From contig CAZTAK010000008.1 in assembly GCA_964611585.1 (NCBI GenBank), forward strand, positions 1 through 59,495: DNA of 59,495 nucleotides. Reading direction: 5' to 3'. Shown here piece by piece: positions 50,451 through 59,238 of the stretch (within the stretch, counting starts at the first letter, position 1; each line of letters starts with the position of its first letter). The translations under genes and the position numbers were made by a program. Origin of the DNA: CAZTAK01 sp964611585 (GTDB lineage Bacteria; Pseudomonadota; Alphaproteobacteria; SHVP01). The notes beneath the pieces are model-generated. The model searched no databases, had not been told where the DNA came from, and worked only from the letters and a program-made list of their open reading frames with translations.

Positions 50451-51650
50451 TCACACCACGCTGCCCGCCAACTCGCACACCAGCCGGGCCGTCGTCCCGG
50501 CACCGCCGGTGTCGAGGCCGAAGGGGTGTGGCGGTGGGGCCGCCAGTGCCGCCGCTGCCGCTGCCGCGAGACGTTCAGGCGAACATCGGGCCTCGTCCAG
50601 CACATGAATCCCGCCGCGCTCGGCGAGTACGCGCGCGCGCAACGTCTGTTCGGTTTCGATGCCGCCGGCGTAGGGCACGATCACCGCCCGGGCACTGCCT
50701 TCAAGCACCTCCATCACCGTATTGTAACCACCCTGGCTCAGAGACAGATCGCAGTTTCGCAACAGGACCGGAAAATCGTTCCGTGCGCGTTCGACGGTGA
50801 CCCCGCCCGGCGCCAGGGCCGAACTGTCTTGCGCCAAGGCGGCCCCGCCTTGCGCTAGGGCGGTAATGTCATCGAAATCGGCCGGCGCGACGTTGATCCC
50901 CACCAGCACCCGCCAGTGCCGGGTCCCGCCTGCGCCGAGGGCGCGGGCGCCGAGGGCGTCCTTGAGGAATCCGATCCCGGCCGCGCCGCCGCCCGCAGAA
51001 ACGATGACCTCGCCGCGGCCGCTGTCGTAGTCGTCGCTGTCCTTGCCCGAGCTGTCGACGACGTAGCCGGTGTAGCGAATCCGGCCGGCAATCCTGCGCG
51101 CATGGGGAAAGGTCTTGTCGAACGGAATAAAATCGGGATCGCCGTGCACCAGCACATGATCGAACCAGCGCTCGACACGCATCAGCATTTCGTCGTTGCG
51201 CCCGGCTTTGTGCTGGGCCACCAGAATGTCGCGCACCGACGACACGATCACCGGGCGCGGTGCCGACGCGATGGCCGCATCAAGCAACGGTTCGAGTTCG
51301 AAACGCATCTGCCGCCGCCCAAACGGAAACAGTTCAATCATCAGCACATGGGGCGAAAGGCGCGCGAAGGTTTCAAGCAGGGCATCGCGGCGGCGCTCCT
51401 TCCAGTCGTCGTCGATGGGGGCATTGTCTTCGTCCACCAGCTCTTTGAAAAAGAGATCGGTGGCGCGCGTCGGCGGCAACTGGACGAATTCCGCACCACC
51501 GAGTTCGAGGCCCGGAATTTCGCCCCCGCCCGAGACCACGGTGACGTCGAGATCGGCCTTCTGCATGGCCCGCGCCAGCGTCGTCGCCCGCTTCAGGTGG
51601 CCGATGCCGAGTAGGTGCTGCACATAAAACAAGACCCGCCGCTGGCTCAT
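50451..51650 (-). CDS. MurG/UDP-GT-like glycosyltransferase
   Basis: 399 residues, GT-B fold. The N-terminus VLFYVQHLLGIGHLKRATTL and the C-terminal donor site SLSQGGYNTVMEVLEGSARA and VIVPYAGGIETEQTLRARVL are typical of the MurG-like/GT28 group. VIVSAGGGAAGIGFL corresponds to the second Rossmann start. It is paralogous in layout to the first gene of this operon (54678-55943): compare GIGHLKRATTLARAM with GLGHLRRCRTIAHAL. The acceptor is unknown. Confidence 0.85.
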   Translation of the reverse strand: MSQRRVLFYVQHLLGIGHLKRATTLARAMQKADLDVTVVSGGGEIPGLELGGAEFVQLPPTRATDLFFKELVDEDNAPIDDDWKERRRDALLETFARLSPHVLMIELFPFGRRQMRFELEPLLDAAIASAPRPVIVSSVRDILVAQHKAGRNDEMLMRVERWFDHVLVHGDPDFIPFDKTFPHARRIAGRIRYTGYVVDSSGKDSDDYDSGRGEVIVSAGGGAAGIGFLKDALGARALGAGGTRHWRVLVGINVAPADFDDITALAQGGAALAQDSSALAPGGVTVERARNDFPVLLRNCDLSLSQGGYNTVMEVLEGSARAVIVPYAGGIETEQTLRARVLAERGGIHVLDEARCSPERLAAAAAAALAAPPPHPFGLDTGGAGTTARLVCELAGSVV

Positions 51651-51663
51651 GGCGTGTGTTTTA

Positions 51664-52266
51664 TCACGCCGGTGGCGCGGCGCGCTCTTCGAGCGGCAGG
51701 TTCAGGGTCCGGGCCACCAGACCGCCGCCCGCGTCGGCCTCAAACAGATGAAGGCACGCGGATTCAGGCTCAACCGGGGCGCGGGCGGTCATGTCCCAGT
51801 CGAGCGCCAGCGAAAACAGCGCCCGGATGACTCCTTTGTGGGTGACGGCGGCGGCCGGACCGGCGCCGGCGCCGATCTCGGCCAGCCACGGCCGAAGCCG
51901 GGCCTGAACCTCGCGCGGGCTTTCGCCGCCAGGCGGCGTGAAATCGAGGCCGCGAGCCTCGTTGGTGGCCATGGCGGCGCCGTGGTCGCGGCGCAGTTTC
52001 TCCAGTGTGCGGCCTTCCCATGCGCTCCAGTCCATTTCGATCAGGCGCGGTTCGATCGCGGGCGCCTGCCCGAACAGGATTTCGGCGGTCTCGGTGGCGC
52101 GCAGCAACGGGCTCGACAGGACGCGCACCGGGGCGAAATCAGCCGGCAGCCGCCATCCGCGCACGGCCGCCCGCCCCGAGTCGGAAAGCGACGTATCGGT
52201 GCGGCCCTGGATCCGGCCGGCGGCGTTCCAGGCGGTGGGCCCGTGGCGTACCAGTGCCAGCAGCAT
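51664..52266 (-). CDS. Histidine phosphatase (phosphoglycerate-mutase-like) protein
   Basis: 200 residues. The RHG motif is LLALVRHGPTAWNAAGRIQG with the phospho-accepting histidine. LSSPLLRATETAEILFG, then IEMDWSAWEGRTLEKLRRD, and the second histidine in AAAVTHKGVIRALFSLALDW complete the active site. Related enzymes remove phosphate from sugar phosphates or nucleotides. It shares one base with the preceding glycosyltransferase gene, so a role in the same glycan pathway is likely but unproven. Confidence 0.9.
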   Translation of the reverse strand: MLLALVRHGPTAWNAAGRIQGRTDTSLSDSGRAAVRGWRLPADFAPVRVLSSPLLRATETAEILFGQAPAIEPRLIEMDWSAWEGRTLEKLRRDHGAAMATNEARGLDFTPPGGESPREVQARLRPWLAEIGAGAGPAAAVTHKGVIRALFSLALDWDMTARAPVEPESACLHLFEADAGGGLVARTLNLPLEERAAPPA

Positions 52267-53426
52267 TATCCGGTGGCGGCCCGCGGCGCGCCGTGACGCC
52301 GGCCGGCGTCGATCAGGATCGCGTCCAATTGCCGCGAGGCGCCGTCGAGGCCGTGGCGGCGGGCCACCTTGGCCCGTGCCGCGGTGCCCATGCGCGCACG
52401 CTTTGCGGGATCGCCAAGCAACGCCGCGAGGGCGCCGGCAAACGCGGCGCCGTCGCCTTCCTCGGTCAGGCAGCCGGTCTCGCCGTCGGCGACGACATCG
52501 GGAACGCCGCGGACGTTCGCCGCCACCACCGGCAGGCCCGTCGCCTGCGCCTCCAGAAGTGCCATGCCGTAGGCTTCGTGAATGGCCGGCCAGGCATAGA
52601 TATCGCAGGCGGCATAGAGCGCCGGCAGGGCCGCAGGCGGCTGCTCGCCGAGCCAGGCGATGCGGTCCCCCTGGGCGGCGAACTCGGCTTCGACGGTTGC
52701 GCGCATTTCGCCCTCACCCACGACCACCAGCCGCCACGGCACAGCGGACAGGGACGATAGCGCCTGCGCCAGCACCCGGTAGGATTCGAGCTTGGGGCCC
52801 GGGCGCATCATCGCTACCGACAATAGCCACGGGATTTCGGGATCAAGTCCTGCTTGCGCTGCCAGCGCCGCACGGGCCTGCCCCCGCCCCTCGAACGCTG
52901 CCGCGAACGGGGCCGCGTCGAGGAAGGGCGGCAGATCGGCCATCGCGCCGGGCCGCGCCGCCGGTTCGACGCAAATCCGGTCGGCCCGCGTCAGGTTGAC
53001 GACGACATCGGCCGCGGCGATAGCACGGCCTGCCGCCTCATGGCCCGCCGACCAGGGCCCGTGCGCGCGCTTGGGCGCGTGCGAGGCTTCTGCGATCACA
53101 TAGGGAATGCCCACGGCACCGCTTACCGCCGGTCCGATCCAGTCGGGCGCCTTGTAATAGACATGATAGGTGAACCAGAGATCAGGTGCCGGGTCGCCGG
53201 CTTCATAGGCGGCCAGCAGGCGCGCCGTTTCCTGCTGCGCCTCGTGCGCGCGCGCCGCCTGGCAACCGTGGTCCGGGCTGCGGCAGAAGGCGCGCAACGC
53301 GCTCGCCACCTCGACCGTGTGGCCGGCCTTCTCCAGCGCCGCCATCAGCAGCCGGCCCATGTGCCGGTCGCCCGACGGAATCGCGTGGCCCGGCGGTTTG
53401 AGAGGCGCGTAAAAAGCGATCCGCAC
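52266..53426 (-). CDS. GT4-family glycosyltransferase (B)
   Basis: 386 residues, GT-B fold. It opens MRIAFYAPLKPPGHAIPSGD. The donor-binding half has IPWLLSVAMMRPGPKLESYR, LVVVGEGEMRATVEAEFAAQ, YAACDIYAWPAIHEAYGMAL and LEAQATGLPVVAANVRGVPD, the E-x7-E type motif of GT4 retaining enzymes (EAYGMALLEAQ). The C-terminus ARHGLDGASRQLDAIL is helical. Five bases separate it from the upstream glycosyltransferase. Confidence 0.92.
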   Translation of the reverse strand: MRIAFYAPLKPPGHAIPSGDRHMGRLLMAALEKAGHTVEVASALRAFCRSPDHGCQAARAHEAQQETARLLAAYEAGDPAPDLWFTYHVYYKAPDWIGPAVSGAVGIPYVIAEASHAPKRAHGPWSAGHEAAGRAIAAADVVVNLTRADRICVEPAARPGAMADLPPFLDAAPFAAAFEGRGQARAALAAQAGLDPEIPWLLSVAMMRPGPKLESYRVLAQALSSLSAVPWRLVVVGEGEMRATVEAEFAAQGDRIAWLGEQPPAALPALYAACDIYAWPAIHEAYGMALLEAQATGLPVVAANVRGVPDVVADGETGCLTEEGDGAAFAGALAALLGDPAKRARMGTAARAKVARRHGLDGASRQLDAILIDAGRRHGAPRAATG

Positions 53427-53431
53427 CGGCG

Positions 53432-54673
53432 CTATTCGGCGGCGGCCCGGGCACCGAGTCCGAACCGTTCGGTCAGCGCCGCGACGCCCCTCTCCATGGC
53501 GAAATGTTCCCGCACCCGCTTCGCGCCCGCCGCGCCAAGGCGTTCGCGCGCGCGCCAGTCGGCAATCAGGTCCGCGATTTCACGCGACAGGGCCAGCGCA
53601 TCGCCCGGCGCCACCAGAAGCCCGGTCGCGCCGTCCTCGATCAGTTCGGGAATCCCGGATAGATCGGTGGCAATGCAGGCCAGGCCTTGGCTTTGCGCCT
53701 CCATCAGCACGTTGGGCAGGCCGTCGCGGTCGCCGTTCTTGGCAATGCGGCTGGCGAGTACGAACAAGTCGGCGGCGCGGTATTCATTCAGCACCGCTTC
53801 GTGGGCCAGCGCCCCGCGCCACACGATCCGCGATTCGATTCCAAGCGCCCTCGCCTGCGCCTTGAGCGCGTGACCGAGTTCGCCGCCGCCGACATGAACG
53901 TAGCGCCAGTGAAATTCCGGCGGCAGCGCGGCCAGCGCGGCCAGCACGTCGCCGATGCCTTTCTTTTCCACCGCGCGCCCGACCGTCAGGACAATGGCCG
54001 GGTCGTTGCGGTCGCGGCCGTCGCGCGGCGGACGGGGCGCGGAGGGCGGCGGAAAGCGGCTGAAATCGAGACCGTGATAAACCAGCCCGATCTTGGCCCC
54101 ATCGCCAAGGGTGGCAAGATGGTCGCGGTTGACGGCGCTGCACGTTACCAGCCACTCGGCGGCGGCGATTTTTTCGCGTTTTTCCCATTCGGGAATCGTC
54201 CACACGTCCTTCGCGTGCGCCGATATGCTGAGGGGAAGTCGGCGCAGGATTGCGGTGTACCGCGCGACACTCGCGGGCGTATGCAGAAAATGCGCGTGCA
54301 GATGCCGGTAACGGGGGTCGAGCTCGTGGGCCAGCACCAACGCCTGGCCGAAGCGGCGGACCCGGTTGGCGGTCGGGTCGCGCCGCAGGTCCCGCCACCA
54401 CACGGCGCGCGCGCGGCGGTAGGCGTCGCTCCGCCGCACCGCCCGCCACGCCCGCAACACACGGGCGGGTTCGCGATAGAGATATTCCGGCAGATACAGG
54501 GCTCGTGCCGCGATCTCGCGGTGGATGGGGTGAACGGTGCGATCGGTCGGGCGCCGCAAGGAAACGATCAGTACGTCGAGGCCGCGCCGCTCCAGCGCCA
54601 GGATTTCCTGCGCGATGAAAGTTTCCGATAACCGGGGATAGCCCTTGAGGACGAAGGCGGCCGCGCCGGGCAT
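53432..54673 (-). CDS. GT4-family glycosyltransferase (A)
   Basis: 413 residues. The opening AAFVLKGYPRLSETFIAQEI and LALERRGLDVLIVSLRRPTD is the WcaL-like pattern of exopolysaccharide glycosyltransferases. HLHAHFLHTPASVARYTAIL and SISAHAKDVW follow. The donor site is EYRAADLFVLASRIAKNGDR and DGLPNVLMEAQSQGLACIAT with the E-x7-E region. It follows the 55943 gene by 4 bases. Confidence 0.92.
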   Translation of the reverse strand: MPGAAAFVLKGYPRLSETFIAQEILALERRGLDVLIVSLRRPTDRTVHPIHREIAARALYLPEYLYREPARVLRAWRAVRRSDAYRRARAVWWRDLRRDPTANRVRRFGQALVLAHELDPRYRHLHAHFLHTPASVARYTAILRRLPLSISAHAKDVWTIPEWEKREKIAAAEWLVTCSAVNRDHLATLGDGAKIGLVYHGLDFSRFPPPSAPRPPRDGRDRNDPAIVLTVGRAVEKKGIGDVLAALAALPPEFHWRYVHVGGGELGHALKAQARALGIESRIVWRGALAHEAVLNEYRAADLFVLASRIAKNGDRDGLPNVLMEAQSQGLACIATDLSGIPELIEDGATGLLVAPGDALALSREIADLIADWRARERLGAAGAKRVREHFAMERGVAALTERFGLGARAAAE

Positions 54674-54677
54674 CGGT

Positions 54678-55943
54678 TCAGGCGTGGCGCCGGAATGTAT
54701 CCTCGCCGACGACGGGCTCCGCGGCCTCGGCCGGTCCTTCGATCAACGGCTGGATTAGCCGGTTGACGTTCTCGAGTCCCTCAAGAAGGCCGGGCACGAC
54801 CACCTCGGAGGGGCGTTTCTGCCGCGGCAGCGCCCGCAACGCCTCGGCGATCACTTGCGGATCGAACGATTCGTCGTTTTCGAGCATCCGCACAAGACCC
54901 AGGTTTTCGGCCTGCGAGGCACGGATGTACTGCTCCATACGCGGCACTGTTCTCGGTACGATGATCGCGCGCTTGTCGAGCGACAGGATTTCGCAGAACG
55001 TGTTGTAGCCGCCCATAGCGACGATGCCGGCGGCGCCTTGTTCGAGGTTTTCCATGTGCGTATCGAAGGTGATCGCCTCGACCCGTTTGAAGCGTGCGGC
55101 GCGCGTCTTGAAATCGGCCTGCAACTCGGGCCGCATGAACGGGCCCAACACCAGCAACGCCGGGTACGGCAACAACGGATCGGTTTCGTAGGCGCGCAGC
55201 ACCCACTCGATCAGGTCTTCGCCATCGCCGCCGCCGCCGGTGGTGACCAGCACATAGGGGTTCTGGGTGATCGCCGGGCACCGCGTCGGCGCATTCACCT
55301 GGGGCACGAACCGGCGCAGGTATCCGGTATAGGTCACTTTCTTGCGCACGACCTTGGGGACGACGATGTCTTCAAGCGGGTCGCAAATTTGCGGCAGCCC
55401 GTAGATCCATATCGCGTCATATAGTCGCTTCAGCGCCGGCATCACGTTCTTGCGTTTCCATTCCGACGCCAGAAGAGTCGGCGAATCCATAACGTCGCGC
55501 AGACCGAGCACAAGATGGGTGCCGCGTTCCTTCAGCATCTTAAGAGTTTCATGCACCTCGCCGCGCAGGCCCAACGGTTCCTTGTCGACGATGAACACGT
55601 CGGGGTCAAAAATCTCAGCGGTGTGCTGAATGATCGACGACCGCATCGACAGGGTTTTTTCAAGATCGATATGCAGGTTCAGCGCTGTGTACTCGCCATT
55701 GCGCAGTTTGATGACGCCGGGGATCCGCACGAAGTCGACCCGTGCCCGGAAATCGAAGCTGCCGATAATTGGCGAACCCGACAGGATCAGGACCGAAAGG
55801 TTCTTGCGATGTTCGACCAAGGCATGGGCGATCGTGCGGCAGCGGCGCAGGTGGCCGAGCCCCATGGTGTCGTGGCTATAGATCAGCACGCGCGCGCCCG
55901 TGTCCGCGGCGCGCTGCGCTGAATTGCCTGTCATCTGGTCCAT
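54678..55943 (-). CDS. MurG/UDP-GT-like glycosyltransferase, first gene of the operon
   Basis: 421 residues from the ATG at 55943 (MDQMTGNSAQ); an in-frame ATG at 55979 would add 12. It has VLIYSHDTMGLGHLRRCRTI, FDPDVFIVDKEPLGLRGEVH, then VLVTTGGGGDGEDLIEWVLR at the second Rossmann domain and IVAMGGYNTFCEILSLDKRA with IVPRTVPRMEQYIRASQAEN at the donor site. The GLGHLRR start and GGYNT motif are as in MurG-like enzymes, but the protein is longer and clearly not MurG. It is transcribed away from the unusual ABC exporter gene. Confidence 0.87.
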   Translation of the reverse strand: MDQMTGNSAQRAADTGARVLIYSHDTMGLGHLRRCRTIAHALVEHRKNLSVLILSGSPIIGSFDFRARVDFVRIPGVIKLRNGEYTALNLHIDLEKTLSMRSSIIQHTAEIFDPDVFIVDKEPLGLRGEVHETLKMLKERGTHLVLGLRDVMDSPTLLASEWKRKNVMPALKRLYDAIWIYGLPQICDPLEDIVVPKVVRKKVTYTGYLRRFVPQVNAPTRCPAITQNPYVLVTTGGGGDGEDLIEWVLRAYETDPLLPYPALLVLGPFMRPELQADFKTRAARFKRVEAITFDTHMENLEQGAAGIVAMGGYNTFCEILSLDKRAIIVPRTVPRMEQYIRASQAENLGLVRMLENDESFDPQVIAEALRALPRQKRPSEVVVPGLLEGLENVNRLIQPLIEGPAEAAEPVVGEDTFRRHA

Positions 55944-55966
55944 CACGCCCGGACTATGGCACAGGC

Positions 55967-56022
55967 GCGGTACGGCCAAAAAGGCACTTTTTTGTTGTAC
56001 CGCACCAATTTAACGATAGATT
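55967..56022 (+). promoter_or_regulatory. Divergent control region with inverted repeat and candidate promoter
   Basis: In the 140 bases between the glycosyltransferase operon and the ABC exporter gene, GCGGTAC (55967-55973) and GTACCGC (55997-56003) form an inverted repeat around an A/T-rich centre. Overlapping its right arm, TTGTAC (55995-56000), a 16-base spacer and TAGATT (56017-56022) could be a promoter for the exporter gene. A regulator on the inverted repeat could control both directions. Confidence 0.4.
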
Positions 56023-56083
56023 CGAGACACTAGGGAGGACGTTGGCCCGACGGTTCAGCTGAGCCAGGACTAGTGATGAAGTA

Positions 56084-58741
56084 ATGGAAAAAAGCGTATT
56101 CAAGTATATACTGCGGTATAGTGCTCGCCAGCAAGTATGGATGATCATTGTCTCTGCTTTTTCTTTTCCTCTTCTTTATCTCTTCTATGAACTTCCAAAG
56201 AATATTATCAACGGCGCGATTACCGCCGATCCGGAACGGTTTCCGGTCGAGGTTTTCGGGCTGGAACTGGGGCACGTCCCGTTTCTGTTGGTCCTGTGCG
56301 TCGCCTTTCTCGGGCTGGTGATCGTCAACCAGGGCTTCAAGTACTACATCAACGTCTACAAGGGCCTGACCGGCGAGCGCATGCTGCGGCGCCTGCGCTA
56401 CGATCTTTATTCGCGGGTGCTGCGCTTCCCGCTGCCCACCTTCCGCAATATGTCCCAGGGCGAGATCATTCCGATGATCACCCAGGAGGTCGAGCCGCTG
56501 GGCGGGTTCGTCGGTGATGCCTATTCGCTGCCGGCGTTCCAGGGCGGCCAGCTGCTGGTGATCCTGGCGTTCCTGTTCGTGCAGAACCCGATCATGGCGG
56601 CGGCGGCCGTCTCGCTCTATCCGCTCCAGGTCTACATCATTCCGAAATTGCAGACGCGGGTGAATGCGCTCGGAAAGGAACGGGTGCGCTTGGTGCGCAA
56701 GCTTTCCGACCGCATCGGCGAATCGGTACAGGGCGCGCAGGAAGTGCACGTCCACGACACATCCAAATACGAACGCGCGAATTTTTCGAACCGCCTGGGC
56801 GACATATTCGAAGTCCGCTACCGCATCTATCGCCAGAAATTCATTATCAAATTCATCAATAATTTCATCCAGCAGCTGGGACCGTTCTTTTTCTATTCGC
56901 TGGGCGGTTATCTGGTCATCATCGGTTCGCTCGACATTGGTACGCTGATGGCGGCGATTGCGGCGCACAAGGACCTCGCGGCACCGTGGAAGGAACTGCT
57001 GCGCTACTACCAGATGATGGAAGATTCGCGCATCAAGTACGATCAGGTCATCATGCAGTTCGAGCCAGCGGGCATGCGCGACGCCGAATACCAGCTCACC
57101 GAACCCGAGACCGTTCAACCGCTCGATGGAGAAATGGCGCTGGCGAATCTGACCCTGCTGGACGATCAGGATTCGCCGGTCGTCACCGGCATCAACGCCA
57201 CCCTGCCGCTAAGCAAAAGCGTCGCCATTGTTGGCGGCGGCGGCTCGGGCCGCGAAAACGTGGCAATGCTGTTGGCGCGCCTGCTGGATCCCAACAAGGG
57301 GCGTGTATCGATCGGTGGCAACGATATTGCTGATTTTCCCGAAGCGATCACCGGGCGGCGCATGTCTTTTGTCGGTCAGGGCGGGCACGTTTTTTCAGGG
57401 TCGCTCGGCGACAATCTGTTTTACGGCCTCAAGCACCGGCCGGTCGGGCCCAACGCCGACGCGGCGCTCGCGGAAAACCATCTCTCGCGCGAGGATGAAT
57501 CGAAGAGGGCCGGCAACTCGACCGACGATTTGTTTGCCGAGTGGATCGACTTCGCCGCCGCCGGCGCCGAAGGGCCGGAATCGCTGGCTGAGGAGGGCCT
57601 GCGAGTGCTCAAGCTGGTCGGGCTCGACGAAGACGTCTATCAGTTTGGACTGCGCGGCACGATCGACCCGCACGCTTCGCCGCGGCTGGCCGACGAGATT
57701 CTGAAGGCGCGGACTGCACTGCGCGGACGCGCCCAAGACCCGGACATGGCCAATCTGATCGAAACCTTCGACCGCGACAACTACAACGCCAACGCCACGG
57801 TGGCCGAGAACCTTCTGTTCGGCAACACCGTCGGTGACCAGTTCGACATGGACCATCTGGCTGAGAACTCATACGTCAACACCGTTCTCGAAAAAGCGGA
57901 GCTGTCGCAGGACATGGTGCAAATGGGCTACCAAGTCGCCGCGACAATGGTCGAACTATTCGCTGATCTGCCGGCCGACCACGAGTTTTTCCAACAGTTC
58001 AGCTTCATCAGTTCCGAGGACCTGCCCGAATACCAGGCGATCCTGAACCGGACCAGCCGCGACAACCTTGACGATCTCAACGATGAGGATCGAAAGCGGT
58101 TGCTGTCATTGCCATTCCTTTTGATCCCTGCACGCCATCGCTTGGACATGGTGACCGACGCGTTCCAGGCTAAGGTTCTCGAAGCGCGTGCCATTTTCAT
58201 GCGCGATCTACCCGAGGATCTGCGCGGTTCGGTCGAGTTCTACGAATCCGGCAATTACATCAGCGCCGCGAACCTTCAGGACAACATCCTGTTCGGCAAA
58301 ATCGCCTATGGCCAGGCTGAGGCAGCGACGCGCGTCGGCAAGCTGATTTCCGACGTCATCGAAGAGCGTAACCTGTATGATACCTTCATCGAGGTGGGGC
58401 TCGGCTTCAACGTAGGCGTTGGCGGCGCGCGCCTCACGCCCGCGCAGCGGCAAAAACTGGTGCTGGCGCGCTCACTCATCAAGAGGCCCGACGTTTTGAT
58501 TTTATCGGAGGCGACGGCGGCGTTCGACAACGCGGTTCAGGCCAAGATTATGAAGAACATTCTGGACGAGTATGCCGGGCGGGGCCTGATCTGGTCGCTC
58601 CAGCATCCGAGTCTCGCCGAAGACTTCGACCACGTCATCGTCATGTCGGGGGGGCATATTGCCGAACAGGGGACGTTTGCGCATCTCAGCGGAAGCGGCA
58701 AGACCCTGCCCGCCCTGGTCGGCGACGGCGCCAAGGCGTAG
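56084..58741 (+). CDS. Unusual ABC exporter with degenerate, expanded nucleotide-binding domain
   Basis: 885 residues. Residues 1-330 form a typical exporter membrane domain (MIIVSAFSFPLLYLFYELP, LRYDLYSRVLRFPLPTFRNM). The ATPase-like domain runs from about 380 to 870, twice the normal 240. Walker A reads GGGGSGREN (384-392), with Arg390 for the essential lysine and Glu391 for Ser/Thr. The Q-loop glutamine is Gln432. The signature LSGGQ is LTPAQ (784-788). Walker B is VLILSEATAAFD, with Ser808 for Asp, Glu809 kept, and the H-loop His841 present. The post-Q-loop segment occurs three times: GSLGDNLFYG (439-448), ATVAENLLFG (571-580) and ANLQDNILFG (729-738). The protein probably binds or hydrolyses ATP poorly. 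The first 150 bases are unusually A/T-rich. Confidence 0.9.
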   Translation: MEKSVFKYILRYSARQQVWMIIVSAFSFPLLYLFYELPKNIINGAITADPERFPVEVFGLELGHVPFLLVLCVAFLGLVIVNQGFKYYINVYKGLTGERMLRRLRYDLYSRVLRFPLPTFRNMSQGEIIPMITQEVEPLGGFVGDAYSLPAFQGGQLLVILAFLFVQNPIMAAAAVSLYPLQVYIIPKLQTRVNALGKERVRLVRKLSDRIGESVQGAQEVHVHDTSKYERANFSNRLGDIFEVRYRIYRQKFIIKFINNFIQQLGPFFFYSLGGYLVIIGSLDIGTLMAAIAAHKDLAAPWKELLRYYQMMEDSRIKYDQVIMQFEPAGMRDAEYQLTEPETVQPLDGEMALANLTLLDDQDSPVVTGINATLPLSKSVAIVGGGGSGRENVAMLLARLLDPNKGRVSIGGNDIADFPEAITGRRMSFVGQGGHVFSGSLGDNLFYGLKHRPVGPNADAALAENHLSREDESKRAGNSTDDLFAEWIDFAAAGAEGPESLAEEGLRVLKLVGLDEDVYQFGLRGTIDPHASPRLADEILKARTALRGRAQDPDMANLIETFDRDNYNANATVAENLLFGNTVGDQFDMDHLAENSYVNTVLEKAELSQDMVQMGYQVAATMVELFADLPADHEFFQQFSFISSEDLPEYQAILNRTSRDNLDDLNDEDRKRLLSLPFLLIPARHRLDMVTDAFQAKVLEARAIFMRDLPEDLRGSVEFYESGNYISAANLQDNILFGKIAYGQAEAATRVGKLISDVIEERNLYDTFIEVGLGFNVGVGGARLTPAQRQKLVLARSLIKRPDVLILSEATAAFDNAVQAKIMKNILDEYAGRGLIWSLQHPSLAEDFDHVIVMSGGHIAEQGTFAHLSGSGKTLPALVGDGAKA

Positions 58742-58753
58742 AAGGACGGAATC

Positions 58754-59209
58754 GTGAGCCTGAACGAAGAAGTCGAACTCCTCCGCAACATCCCGTTGTT
58801 CGCGAACATCGAGCCGTCGAAACTCAAGCTGCTCGCGTTTACGTCGGAACGCCTGGTCTTCCTGGCAGGGCAGGATTTGTGCGCCCAGGGCGACATGGGG
58901 GATTCGGCGTATATCATCATCGACGGTACCGCCGACGTGCTGATCGATACCGACGACGGGGTGAAGTCGGTCACCAAGGTCGGTAAGAACGATGTCGTCG
59001 GCGAAATCGCCATCCTGTGTGACGCGCCCCGCACCGCCACCGTGCGGGCGATTTCGGACGTCACCGCGCTCTGCATCTCGAAGGATCTGTTCTTCCGCCT
59101 AGTCAAGGAGTTCCCGCAAATGGCGGTCGAGATCATGCGCAAGCTGGCGACCGATCTGCAACGCACCACGGGCCAACTCAGCCGGGCGCTCGGCCGCGCC
59201 GGCGACTGA
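58754..59209 (+). CDS. Stand-alone cyclic-nucleotide-binding domain protein
   Basis: 151 residues from a GTG start, with GAAGGACGG just before it. It is a single CAP-type cNMP-binding domain: IPLFANIEPSKLKLLAFTSE, LVFLAGQDLCAQGDMGDSAY and the phosphate-binding cassette DVVGEIAILCDAPRTATVRA. In the cassette the Glu (GE) and the Arg of RTA that hold the cyclic phosphate are both present, so binding is plausible. The C-terminal helix AVEIMRKLATDLQRTTGQLS follows, but no DNA-binding domain. It lies 12 bases after the ABC exporter gene and so may sense a cyclic nucleotide for it. Confidence 0.93.
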   Translation: MSLNEEVELLRNIPLFANIEPSKLKLLAFTSERLVFLAGQDLCAQGDMGDSAYIIIDGTADVLIDTDDGVKSVTKVGKNDVVGEIAILCDAPRTATVRAISDVTALCISKDLFFRLVKEFPQMAVEIMRKLATDLQRTTGQLSRALGRAGD

Positions 59210-59238
59210 CTGGTGAGGCCCGCGCGGCGCCGGCACGG

